NCBI GenBank assembly: GCA_963694535.1
Contig: CAVODE010000080.1
Coordinates: 1-7,999, forward strand
Length of the DNA: 7,999 bases
Reading direction: 5' to 3'
Source of the DNA: UBA2979 sp963694535
GTDB taxonomy: Bacteria; Chloroflexota; Dehalococcoidia; UBA2979
A program made the translations under genes and the position numbers. Below are positions 1 through 7,547 of this stretch, in pieces. The notes under the pieces are model-generated. The model saw nothing but the letters and a program-made list of their open reading frames with translations. It did no database searches and was not told the DNA's origin. Positions within the stretch are counted from its first letter, which is position 1. Each line of letters starts with the position of its first letter.

Positions 1-17
1 CAAGTTCCCTCATAATC

Positions 18-1202
18 TCAATCAGTAAACCGCGCTGGATCAGATTCATTTAAAGTCGGATGAGCCGCACCTCGCGTGACGAAATCTGCAATCAACATCC
101 CGGCACCCGGTCCTCTTCCAAAACCTGAGGATGCCAGTCCAGTCGCTACGAACAGATTTTCATTATGTGGCAATTGTCCGATAATCGGATGGCCATCCAT
201 TGAAAATGGCATGAGACCTGACCAAGTAGTAGCGATAGGAAGATCGGCAAGTAGTGGTAGTATCTCCGTCGCATGACCCTTGTTAACATCAATTCCTGAG
301 TCTTCAATGGTTTTGTCAAAGCCCACATCTCGTCTATCCCCACCAAATATGATTTCGCCGCTCTTCCTTTGTCTACCGTATAGATGCCGTGTCAGACGTT
401 GGTTACTTGAATGCGTTAGTTCTGGAGGAGATCCGATCCCAGCATACAAATCTTCACTCCAGTGAAAACTGGATTCATATGAGCCAATCGTTCCAAAGAT
501 CCTTGGTGGAAGAGGTGCCGTGGACCACATCTGGCCAACCACGGGTTCAATTGGAATTTCTACTCCCACCATTCTCCCAAGTGACTTACACCAGGCGCCA
601 GCCGCAACAACAACCGCGTCTGATTCGTATATCCCTTTACTGGTCTCGACCATCCAAACTCTGTCCCGTGGTTTCACAGCGGTGACTTCGGTATTCGTTT
701 CTATAATCGCACCGGCGTGGATCGCAGCTTGCCCAAACGCCCGAGTCGTCTTCAATGGATCAGCCTGTCCTCTGGAACGACTGAATACATATCCCAGCAT
801 ATCTAGGCTCAACTCCGGTTCCAGTGATCTAGCCTCATACGCACTCATTAATTCAAGATTGAATCCGTTGTTTTGTGCGTCGAGCACTCGATCCTTGGCG
901 TAGGTGTACTGAGCCTCGGTATGAATGGCGGTAAATGAGCCTGATTGCCGAAATTCGAGATCATACCCAAGTTCGTTCTGAAGTCTTTTAAAAATATTCA
1001 GGCTCCCCATGGTCAGATACTCCTGAAGTGACGGAGAGTTCCCCCATCCAGCGCCTCCAAGTCCACCCATATTTACGCCTGAGGCTTCACTTGAAATTTC
1101 ACCCTTCTCTAAGACCACCGTAGAAATACCTGCCTCCGCTAGATGAAGAGCAGTTGAACAACCTGCTATTCCAGCACCAATCACTATCACATCTGCATTC
1201 AA
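18..1202 (-). CDS. FAD-dependent oxidoreductase, DAO family (glycine/D-amino acid oxidase or sarcosine oxidase beta-like)
   Basis: Predicted cytoplasmic flavoenzyme that oxidises the C-N bond of an amine or amino acid, passing hydride to FAD. Near the N-terminus is a beta-strand followed by the Rossmann motif GAGIAG, and about 20 residues later VVLEK, whose Glu is placed to bind the ribose of FAD. Next comes EASGVNMGGLGG, a flavin-contact segment typical of DAO proteins. The C-terminal part has TWSGLMPFSMDGHPIIG and ATGLASSGFGRGPGAG, the usual closing FAD-binding block. The length of 394 residues is normal for monomeric sarcosine oxidase, SoxB-like and glycine oxidase proteins. The frame opens at a TTG at 1208, but GGAG at 1214-1211 lies only 2 bases from it and 8 bases from the next in-frame TTG (1202), so I chose 1202. 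The gene is divergent from the monooxygenase gene. Substrate is not determinable: sarcosine, dimethylglycine, D-amino acids and proline-like amines all remain possible. Confidence 0.88.
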   Translation of the reverse strand: MNADVIVIGAGIAGCSTALHLAEAGISTVVLEKGEISSEASGVNMGGLGGAGWGNSPSLQEYLTMGSLNIFKRLQNELGYDLEFRQSGSFTAIHTEAQYTYAKDRVLDAQNNGFNLELMSAYEARSLEPELSLDMLGYVFSRSRGQADPLKTTRAFGQAAIHAGAIIETNTEVTAVKPRDRVWMVETSKGIYESDAVVVAAGAWCKSLGRMVGVEIPIEPVVGQMWSTAPLPPRIFGTIGSYESSFHWSEDLYAGIGSPPELTHSSNQRLTRHLYGRQRKSGEIIFGGDRRDVGFDKTIEDSGIDVNKGHATEILPLLADLPIATTWSGLMPFSMDGHPIIGQLPHNENLFVATGLASSGFGRGPGAGMLIADFVTRGAAHPTLNESDPARFTD

Positions 1203-1283
1203 TTTCAATACTCCAATCTAGCTTCGCTTGATCTAGTACATCGTAAAGCACATCATCAATGCAAATCGCTTCAATTATTGCCT

Positions 1284-1289
1284 TATAAT
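1284..1289 (+). promoter_or_regulatory. -10 box (TATAAT) for the luciferase-like monooxygenase gene, probably giving a leaderless mRNA
   Basis: A consensus TATAAT ends six bases before the ATG at 1296, so a transcript starting the usual 6-8 bases downstream would begin at or next to the start codon. No Shine-Dalgarno sequence precedes 1296 or the upstream in-frame TTG at 1278, which agrees with leaderless translation. No good -35 hexamer is visible 16-18 bases upstream. Confidence 0.5.
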
Positions 1290-1295
1290 ATCTGC

Positions 1296-2324
1296 ATGAG
1301 AACGTGCACTTGGGCAGGACTTGCGGTAAGAGGAATGGGATTGCTCTCGGGATCATCGCGACCTACCGACGTGCCGAGCGGCCAAGAACTAGTGGACCGC
1401 ATCAAAACCAACACTCAAAACTGGGAGGAGATGGGACTAACCGATCTTCTCATACCACAACGGTGGTGGGGTACTGGTGAAGAAATAGAAGGATCCTCAT
1501 TCGACTGTCTGGCAATGACCACCTTCCTCGCCGCACATACAAAAAACCTCAACCTGATCACGGCCATTCACCCCGGTTTTTTCAGTCCAGCAACCATCGC
1601 GAAATGGGGAACAACCATGGATCGGTTGACTGACGGGCGATGGTCTATCAATGTCACGAGTGGCTGGCATATGGAAGAATTTGACATGTTCGGGGTCGAC
1701 AAACTTGATCACGACACCCGCTATAAACGTACGGCAGAATTCATAGAAGTCATACGCGGTGCTTGGGATAATGAAGCATTCGATTATGAAGGTAAGTATT
1801 ACCAGACCGACAATCTTCGGCTTGAGCCAAGACCAGTATCTGATTTAGAAGTATTTCAGGGAGGCCAGAGTGATGCTGCCATTGACCTTGCAGCACAACA
1901 CTCAGATTGGATGTTCCTCAACGGCGGGACGCCCGAACGGATAGAGGAAATAGTGCGGAAGGTGCAAAAATCTTGCAAGTCAACGGGACGAACTGTGCGA
2001 TTCGGCATGTATGCCATCCCACTCTGTCGTGATACTGACGAGGAAGCATGGGATGTGATTGATAGCATGCTCGGCAGAGTGGACAAATCTCTAGTCGAAA
2101 AGCGGAAAGAGCGAACTTCCGGAGCTGAAGGAATGTGGGACAGCAACGATCCTTTGAGCGCCATCGATAGCAACGAGGGCTATGCTGCTCGACTCATTGG
2201 GTCGCCGGACACGATTTTAGAACGTATCAAACTATATAAATCGCTCGGGATCGATATGCTTCACTTGGGCCTGGGTGACGAAAAATTTAGGACAGCAGTC
2301 TTCCCTGAGCTTGCCAATCTCTAA
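1296..2324 (+). CDS. LLM-class flavin-dependent monooxygenase (SsuD/SfnG/RutA-like)
   Basis: Predicted soluble TIM-barrel monooxygenase of the bacterial luciferase superfamily. Such enzymes use reduced FMN and O2, usually supplied by a separate flavin reductase, to break C-S or C-N bonds (alkanesulfonates, dimethyl sulfone, pyrimidines). Visible family blocks, counted from 1296, are SSRPTDV (about 20-26, like the SRPVD stretch of SsuD), MDRLTDGRWSINVTSGW (108-124), the RYKRTAEFIEVIRGAW helix (142-157), FQGGQSDAAIDLAAQHSD (187-204) and the C-terminal IGSPDTILERI (301-311). At 342 residues it is close to SsuD-like proteins. The frame is open upstream to a TTG at 1278, but the six extra residues look non-native and the TATAAT at 1284-1289 would lie inside the gene, so ATG 1296 is preferred. 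F420 instead of FMN as cofactor cannot be excluded, and the substrate is unknown. No flavin reductase gene is in view. Confidence 0.87.
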   Translation: MRTCTWAGLAVRGMGLLSGSSRPTDVPSGQELVDRIKTNTQNWEEMGLTDLLIPQRWWGTGEEIEGSSFDCLAMTTFLAAHTKNLNLITAIHPGFFSPATIAKWGTTMDRLTDGRWSINVTSGWHMEEFDMFGVDKLDHDTRYKRTAEFIEVIRGAWDNEAFDYEGKYYQTDNLRLEPRPVSDLEVFQGGQSDAAIDLAAQHSDWMFLNGGTPERIEEIVRKVQKSCKSTGRTVRFGMYAIPLCRDTDEEAWDVIDSMLGRVDKSLVEKRKERTSGAEGMWDSNDPLSAIDSNEGYAARLIGSPDTILERIKLYKSLGIDMLHLGLGDEKFRTAVFPELANL

Positions 2325-2341
2325 ATCTCATCTGTACCTTA

Positions 2342-2366
2342 AGAAAGCAAGTAAATTTAGCTTTTT
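2342..2366 (+). terminator. Weak intrinsic terminator candidate after the monooxygenase gene
   Basis: A seven-pair stem (2342-2348 with 2360-2366, one G-T wobble) closes an 11-base loop, and its 3' arm ends in five T residues. It starts 18 bases after the stop codon at 2324, the expected place. The stem has only two G-C pairs, so termination would be weak. It may simply be chance in an AT-rich gap. Confidence 0.3.
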
Positions 2367-2531
2367 GACTCGTCTATCTAATCACTCGATCTATTCATCC
2401 AGTTTCATCGACAAGGATAATAGGTAAGAATTTAAAAACCCGTGACTTATTGGAAGATAATATCAGCATTTATGCAGTAAAATTATGACGTTAAACATGA
2501 GTGGTATGAATTTGAAAGGGGTGAGGGCACC

Positions 2532-3686
2532 ATGAGATTAATAAATAAATTTTGTTTACTCTTTATATCGGTGATACTGGCCACCTCCGCAATCGGATGC
2601 GGAGTGCTCGGTGGAAGTGAGACCATTAAGATAGGGCTCCTTAGTCCTCAAACTGGTCCAATCGCGCAATACGCGCCCGGATTTGAAGATGCTGGGAGAG
2701 TGGCAATAGCTGAGCTTAATGCCGAACATGATGGAGATTACGTATTTGAATTGATTATTGGTGATTCAGGTTGTGATGGTACTCAAGCAGCAACTGCTGC
2801 ACAAACTTTAATAGACAGTGGTGTAAAAGCGATTGTTGGCGCAGCCTGCTCTGGTGCCACGCTTGGTGCAATCGCAGTGACTGCTCCTGCTGGAGTTCCG
2901 ATGATATCGTACGCGAGCACCTCACCAGCAATCTCTGGAGCTGACGATAATGGTCACCTTTTCCGAGTTGTTCCGAGCGATGCTCAACAAGCAGTTGCTT
3001 TAGCCGCAGTTGCTTCTACAGCCGGTGTAAGCAAACCTGCAGTCTTGTATATGACTAACGATTACGGTGCAGGGCTTGGTGATAATTTCGTGTCAAACTG
3101 GTCTGGTGATGTATGTGTCCAAGTGGGATATGACCCAGCTGAAGGCTCTTATGACGCATCTACCTTGGCTCAATCTGTAATTGATGGTGGGTGTGATTCT
3201 GTCCTATTGATGTCCTATGCAACTGATGGAGCCGCCATTATGGAAGCACTATCAGCACAGGGATTCAGCGGTCAAATCATTGGCGCTGATGGCGTAGCTG
3301 ATGCTGCATTTACTGAATCATTTACAGACGCATCAGCGGTTAGTGGACTCATAGCAACAAGACCTCGACCGGGTGAAGATTCTAGCGCTAAGTCGAATTT
3401 CGAAGCTGCATACGCCACTGCCGGCGGGGCAGACGGGGCTATATACACTAGTGAGACATACGATGCGATTAAGTTAGTAGCAGCAGCCGTTGTCTCTGAC
3501 CCCGATGGAAACCTGGTGAATGCTATAAACAAGACAGGTGTTAATTATGCTGGGGCGAGTGGCACTCACACATTCGATGCAAATGGTGATGTGTTGGGTA
3601 CTGGGTATGAGGTCTGCCAGTTTGATGGCACTAACTTCTCCTGCCCTCGTGTTTGGACAGCCGATGGTGGGTTAGCTGGTAACTAA
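2532..3686 (+). CDS. livJ: Branched-chain-amino-acid-type ABC transporter substrate-binding lipoprotein
   Basis: Extracytoplasmic receptor of a HAAT-family importer (periplasmic-binding-protein type I fold, Peripla_BP_6). Residues 1-22 form a lipoprotein signal peptide: Arg2 and Lys6, a hydrophobic run, then the lipobox AIGC with Cys23 as the lipid-anchored first residue. The mature part opens with IKIGLLSPQTGPIA (32-45), the usual first strand and ligand loop. It continues with IVGAACSGAT (101-110), ISYASTSPA (125-133), FRVVPSD (144-150), NDYGAGLGDNF (176-186) and YDAIKLVAAA (310-319), all in the family order. Cys81 and Cys106 are 25 residues apart, as are the disulfide-forming Cys53 and Cys78 of E. 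coli LivJ. Cys195/Cys221 and Cys362/Cys371 are further possible pairs. The 384-residue length is typical. AAGGGGTGA (2516-2524) is a good ribosome site 7 bases before the ATG. First gene of the transporter operon. The ligand cannot be predicted and livJ is used only in the family sense. Confidence 0.92.
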   Translation: MRLINKFCLLFISVILATSAIGCGVLGGSETIKIGLLSPQTGPIAQYAPGFEDAGRVAIAELNAEHDGDYVFELIIGDSGCDGTQAATAAQTLIDSGVKAIVGAACSGATLGAIAVTAPAGVPMISYASTSPAISGADDNGHLFRVVPSDAQQAVALAAVASTAGVSKPAVLYMTNDYGAGLGDNFVSNWSGDVCVQVGYDPAEGSYDASTLAQSVIDGGCDSVLLMSYATDGAAIMEALSAQGFSGQIIGADGVADAAFTESFTDASAVSGLIATRPRPGEDSSAKSNFEAAYATAGGADGAIYTSETYDAIKLVAAAVVSDPDGNLVNAINKTGVNYAGASGTHTFDANGDVLGTGYEVCQFDGTNFSCPRVWTADGGLAGN

Positions 3687-3711
3687 CTTCCAGCCGACAA
3701 TTATGTATAGA

Positions 3712-3744
3712 ATCGGTCTGCTTTCATGATGAAAGCAGACCGAT
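3712..3744 (+). promoter_or_regulatory. Perfect stem-loop between the binding-protein and permease genes
   Basis: Positions 3712-3727 and 3729-3744 are exact reverse complements (16 bases each, one base between). A realistic RNA fold is a 14-pair stem with a five-base loop. It begins 25 bases after the stop of the binding-protein gene. It is not followed by a T-run, so it is a poor intrinsic terminator. The likely role, by analogy with hairpins between malE and malF, is to protect the 3' end of the binding-protein mRNA or cause partial read-through, so that more receptor than permease is made. Confidence 0.75.
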
Positions 3745-3792
3745 CTACTCACACTCCCGTGTAGCACAATATTGAAAGTCTCACTGAGGGGT

Positions 3793-6759
3793 ATGATTGC
3801 TTTGAATGCAATACGACGCCAGCAGATATTTAAAGCTCCCTGGCTACGCCAGCTAGTATTTGCCTTATTCCTTTTATTCGATGCTTATTTTGGCGCAATT
3901 TATAACTTAGGTTTTGTCGCAGGATCTGGTCTATTTTCCGGCGAGTTCAAATGGATAGCTTTATCCATTGAGATGATGATTTCTGGTTTGATTCTGGTCC
4001 GTATTCTTGTTAATCAATCGACACCTAAATGGAAAAGTCCCATCATCATACTTACTCCCATACTCGTGGGTTTAATTGCGTTTTTAGTCCTCGAAGTTGT
4101 GACGTCGGGTCTTAATCGTTCTGCCACAATGAATTTCAACCTCTCCGCAATTTTGTTTAGTGGCCTGTATTGGTCTGCGGTTTATTTAAGCATAGCAATT
4201 GGCTTAACCCTGACTTACAAAGTTCAGCGATTTGCTAATTTTGCTCAAGCAGAAATGATGCTTGTTGGCGCTTACGTAGCGCTGACACTCATGTGGTCCG
4301 ATAGATTTTTCTCTATCTCTGATGCTCCCGAGGACGGAAATATCGATTGGACTTTACTGATTTGGGCCTCAATCTGTGCTTTTGTTGTGACTGGATTCAC
4401 GGGCTTATTGATAGATCGATTAGTTTTTCGACGACTAAGGAACAAAGCGGCAACTCCTCAGGTCATGATGATAGCTTCCCTAGGAGTTGCAATGGTGCTT
4501 CGCGCCATATTGTATATGCGATTCAGTGCGAGTACTTTTCGCTTCGTCCCTGATCGAGATTGGAGATTGACCACATCAATAGTCGATATCCCTACAGGAT
4601 TGCTTAAGTTGAATCTTGGAGATCGTGTAGCCACACCGCTTATGGAGTTTTCAGCAAACGTAAATCCTTACGGTTTTGCTTATTCAAAAATAGCTCTGGT
4701 AGTGGGTATATTCCTAACAGTAATATTTCTCATACTGCTATTACAGAAAACGCGACTGGGCAGACAAATGAGAGCAGTAGCGGACAATCCGGATCTTGCA
4801 GCTTCTAGTGGTATTCACCTCGAGCATGTACATAGAAGTACCTCGTTTCTTTCAGCAGGAATCGCGGGGTTGGGTGGGTCACTATTAGCAGGCATTTTAC
4901 CTATCAATCCTGAGTTAGGGCTAATGTTATTGCTACCAGCTTTTGCTGTGATAGTTCTAGGTTCGATAGGTTCGATTCCTGGAGTTCTGATTGGTGCACT
5001 AATAGTTGGTGTGCTTAGAGCCTTCTCGGAACCCGTTCTCATAGGTGCTGGTAACGCACTTGATCGCCCAACCGCCAGTGGCTTTGCTGAGGTAATGCCC
5101 TTTATTTTCCTTGTAGGTCTATTACTGTTAGCACCACGAGGAATTGGCTCTGCTATAGAAAATTGGAATATAGATCGAGTACGAAAAAGGAGAACAAAAG
5201 AAGAAATAACTGCGTTTCCACTTGATGTTATAGATACGCAATGTACTTCAAAAATTTCTACGAGAAATAAGAACCCAATACATTATTTTGAACTCACCAC
5301 TGAAAAGATAAATGCTGCGATTAAATTACCCAGAAGTCTTACAGCTCAATCTTGGAATTCCCTTAATTATCATCTGGTTCGCATGGCAAAAATTCCTAAG
5401 CCAATATTCGCATTTATTGAGTCAGTTTTTTTGATTCTCAAGCTTCAACTTGGTAAACTTTTTAATATTAGAAGGGACACTGAAAGAGGTTCCTGGACTC
5501 TTTTTGCGATCCTATTTTTAGTTCTTCTTACCATAGTCTTACTCCTTCCCAGCGTGAGCGTACTCACAAAAACATTGCAGGTTGCACGCATTTTTACTCT
5601 AGTCGGTATCTTTGGATTAGCTGCATTTTCACTAAACTTACACACTGGAATTACAGGAATGACAAATTTTGGAGTGATCTTTTTTGTAGGGATCGGGGCG
5701 GTTGTTGTTGGTTTGTTATCTGCACCTGTTGAAACTAATGGATATGGTTGGAATCCTATTGCTGCCACACTTGCAGCTGTAATAATCGCAGCAATAGCTG
5801 GGTGGCTACTTGCATACCCAACTGCTCGATTAAGAATGGACTATTTTGCGATTTTGACAATTTCTCTAGCAGAGATACTCCGCATTTCACTTCAAGCTGA
5901 GCCATTACTTCGAGCTGGGACTGTTACTTCTGGCATTGGTATTTCTCAATTCGCTCGACCCTTTGAGGATTGGTGGAAAGGAAGCCCGTCAGAAGCTGTA
6001 GGTAATTTGATTGGTTTACCTGGTAATGCACCATACGTTGTATTACTTGCGTTCATGGCTATCGGTTTCACTGCCGGAGTCTGGTATTTACTCAATACTG
6101 TTCTTTCATCCCCCTGGGGCAGAATATTACGTTCCATTAGAGAAGATGAGGCCGTGAGCCAACATCACGGTCATAATGTCCTGATTCATAAAGCGGCCAG
6201 TTTAGCGTTAGGTGCGGCTATTGCTGCTCTTGCCGGAGCACTGTGGGCTTGGTTAAACACTAATATTTGGCCTGATTTTATGAACCCAGTACGCACCACA
6301 TTTTTGATATGGGCAGCTTATATTGTTGGGGGACGTGGGAATAATCGAGGGATGATAATCGGTGCATTTATAATTGTAATCGTTGAGTTTGTTTTCAACG
6401 TAATGGTAGTTTCACGAGGAAGTGCAAGTCTTCCATTCCACGGTTTAACTTCGTTTCTTGACTCTGTTTATTCATGGTTAATCATTAACGTTGGAGGATT
6501 AGTTTGGTCGGAACGATCTGTTAACGAAATATTCGCCCATGGCAACGTACTGCTATCACTACCACACCTCAAGTTAGCGCTCATCGGTTTGGTGATTATA
6601 AGCGCTCTACTTATGTCTTCCAGGGGTTTGCTACCAGAAGTAGCTAGTAGACCAAAGCGTCCTACTTTAGTCGAAGGAGAACTAGACAAAGGTGCTCTAT
6701 CTAATCCCACCGAAGAAGCACAAAATCAACTCCAATTTTTTGAGAGTAAGGATAAATAG
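3793..6759 (+). CDS. livHM: Fused LivH-LivM permease of a branched-chain-amino-acid-type ABC transporter
   Basis: One 988-residue chain carries both membrane subunits of a HAAT importer, usually two proteins of about 300 and 320-420 residues. In order from 3793: an N-terminal extension with about three hydrophobic helices (15-38, 51-73, 82-103); LivH (about 118-450), with the ATPase-contact segment RQMRAVADNPDLAASSGI and LGSIGSIPGVLIGA; a charged linker (about 451-565); LivM (about 567-946), with LNLHTGITGMTNFG, the contact segment WGRILRSIREDEAVSQHHG and GGRGNNRGMIIGA; and a hydrophilic tail of about 40 residues, probably cytoplasmic. The start is uncertain. The frame opens at TTG 3772, which lacks a ribosome site. 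ATG 3793 is preceded too closely by GAGGGG (3786-3791), and that site is better spaced (10 bases) for TTG 3802. No frameshift or internal stop is seen. The stop is two bases before livG. Family assignment is firm. Confidence 0.9.
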   Translation: MIALNAIRRQQIFKAPWLRQLVFALFLLFDAYFGAIYNLGFVAGSGLFSGEFKWIALSIEMMISGLILVRILVNQSTPKWKSPIIILTPILVGLIAFLVLEVVTSGLNRSATMNFNLSAILFSGLYWSAVYLSIAIGLTLTYKVQRFANFAQAEMMLVGAYVALTLMWSDRFFSISDAPEDGNIDWTLLIWASICAFVVTGFTGLLIDRLVFRRLRNKAATPQVMMIASLGVAMVLRAILYMRFSASTFRFVPDRDWRLTTSIVDIPTGLLKLNLGDRVATPLMEFSANVNPYGFAYSKIALVVGIFLTVIFLILLLQKTRLGRQMRAVADNPDLAASSGIHLEHVHRSTSFLSAGIAGLGGSLLAGILPINPELGLMLLLPAFAVIVLGSIGSIPGVLIGALIVGVLRAFSEPVLIGAGNALDRPTASGFAEVMPFIFLVGLLLLAPRGIGSAIENWNIDRVRKRRTKEEITAFPLDVIDTQCTSKISTRNKNPIHYFELTTEKINAAIKLPRSLTAQSWNSLNYHLVRMAKIPKPIFAFIESVFLILKLQLGKLFNIRRDTERGSWTLFAILFLVLLTIVLLLPSVSVLTKTLQVARIFTLVGIFGLAAFSLNLHTGITGMTNFGVIFFVGIGAVVVGLLSAPVETNGYGWNPIAATLAAVIIAAIAGWLLAYPTARLRMDYFAILTISLAEILRISLQAEPLLRAGTVTSGIGISQFARPFEDWWKGSPSEAVGNLIGLPGNAPYVVLLAFMAIGFTAGVWYLLNTVLSSPWGRILRSIREDEAVSQHHGHNVLIHKAASLALGAAIAALAGALWAWLNTNIWPDFMNPVRTTFLIWAAYIVGGRGNNRGMIIGAFIIVIVEFVFNVMVVSRGSASLPFHGLTSFLDSVYSWLIINVGGLVWSERSVNEIFAHGNVLLSLPHLKLALIGLVIISALLMSSRGLLPEVASRPKRPTLVEGELDKGALSNPTEEAQNQLQFFESKDK

Positions 6760-6761
6760 TC

Positions 6762-7547
6762 ATGTCTGAGCCGGCGCTGCGTATATCGAATTTAACCAAA
6801 GATTTTGGTGGCCTGCGAGCTGTGGATAGTATTTCTTTCCAGGTTTCAGAAGGTGAGCTTGTCGGGTTAATAGGACCTAACGGGTGCGGTAAAACAACTA
6901 CCTTCAATTGTATATCTGGACTGCTTAAATCAACTTCGGGAAAAATTGAAGTTCTTGGACAAGATGCCACAAAAATGAGGCCCGACCAAATCCAGCACTT
7001 AGGACTAACAAGAACTTTTCAACATACTTGGTTATGGCGGGATATGACGGTAATAGAAAACCTACTTGTGCCTCCACGTGACCAATTTAAACCTAACGCC
7101 ATATTAGCCTTATTAAAGCCGGGTACACGAAAGTCTGAGATAAAACGAATCCAAGATGCATACGAAGCATTAGACCTATTAGAGATACCTCATATGGCAC
7201 ACAATCTCACAAGTGAGTTGTCAGGTGGTCAAAGTAAGTTGGTAGATATCGGGAGAGCCTTGATGAGTGCTCCTCGGTTTTTATTACTTGATGAACCTGT
7301 TGCTGGAGTTGCCGGTCCTCTTGCTGAACGAATTTTTCAGAACTTACGCCGTTTGACCTCAGACAGGAATATCGGCATGTTAGTAATCGAACACAATATG
7401 GATTTCATCCTCCGCCGTGATGTCGACAGGATTATTGTAATGAATGAGGGCAAGGTTCTAATGGAAGGAACGCCTAACGAGATTAAGCAAAGTCGAGATG
7501 TTATTGAGGCATACCTGGGAAATTCAGGAGAAATGCAAAATGAATAA
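6762..7547 (+). CDS. livG: ABC transporter ATP-binding protein LivG
   Basis: First of two cytoplasmic ATPases that power the importer by pairing on the inner face of the LivHM permease. All ABC motifs are present: Walker A GPNGCGKTT (38-46), Q-loop Gln87 in TRTFQ, signature LSGGQ (153-157), Walker B FLLLDEP (173-179) with catalytic Glu178, and switch His211 in EHNMD. The region between Q-loop and signature includes the longer insertion that separates LivG from LivF, and the C-terminal VIEAYLG end is typical of LivG. The length of 261 residues is normal. The D-loop reads AGVAGP, with Ala184 where LivG proteins usually have Asn (AGLNP). A ribosome site TAAGGA (6747-6752) lies 9 bases before the ATG, inside the end of the permease gene, which suggests coupled translation. 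UrtD-type urea ATPases are close relatives and cannot be ruled out. Confidence 0.93.
   Translation: MSEPALRISNLTKDFGGLRAVDSISFQVSEGELVGLIGPNGCGKTTTFNCISGLLKSTSGKIEVLGQDATKMRPDQIQHLGLTRTFQHTWLWRDMTVIENLLVPPRDQFKPNAILALLKPGTRKSEIKRIQDAYEALDLLEIPHMAHNLTSELSGGQSKLVDIGRALMSAPRFLLLDEPVAGVAGPLAERIFQNLRRLTSDRNIGMLVIEHNMDFILRRDVDRIIVMNEGKVLMEGTPNEIKQSRDVIEAYLGNSGEMQNE

Noticed and set aside
1259..1288. Possible frameshifted true N-terminus of the monooxygenase, starting at ATG 1259 (MQIASIIAL, then stop)
   Set aside because: The nine residues do not clearly extend the family's first strand, there is no ribosome site, and ATG 1296 with its TATAAT box gives a simpler start.
1099..1356. Long minus-strand reading frame overlapping the FAD gene start and the intergenic region
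   Set aside because: It is in another frame of a well-supported gene, has no recognisable domain and would cover both divergent control regions.
2450..2483. TTGGAA and TAAAAT as a promoter for the transporter operon
   Set aside because: The two hexamers are 22 bases apart, well beyond the usual 16-18, and no better -35 fits. A promoter must exist nearby but I cannot place it.
4959..4976. Tandem repeat of the nine bases AGGTTCGAT within the LivH part
   Set aside because: It encodes the GSIGSI part of a conserved glycine-rich LivH segment, so it is explained by the protein and has only two copies.
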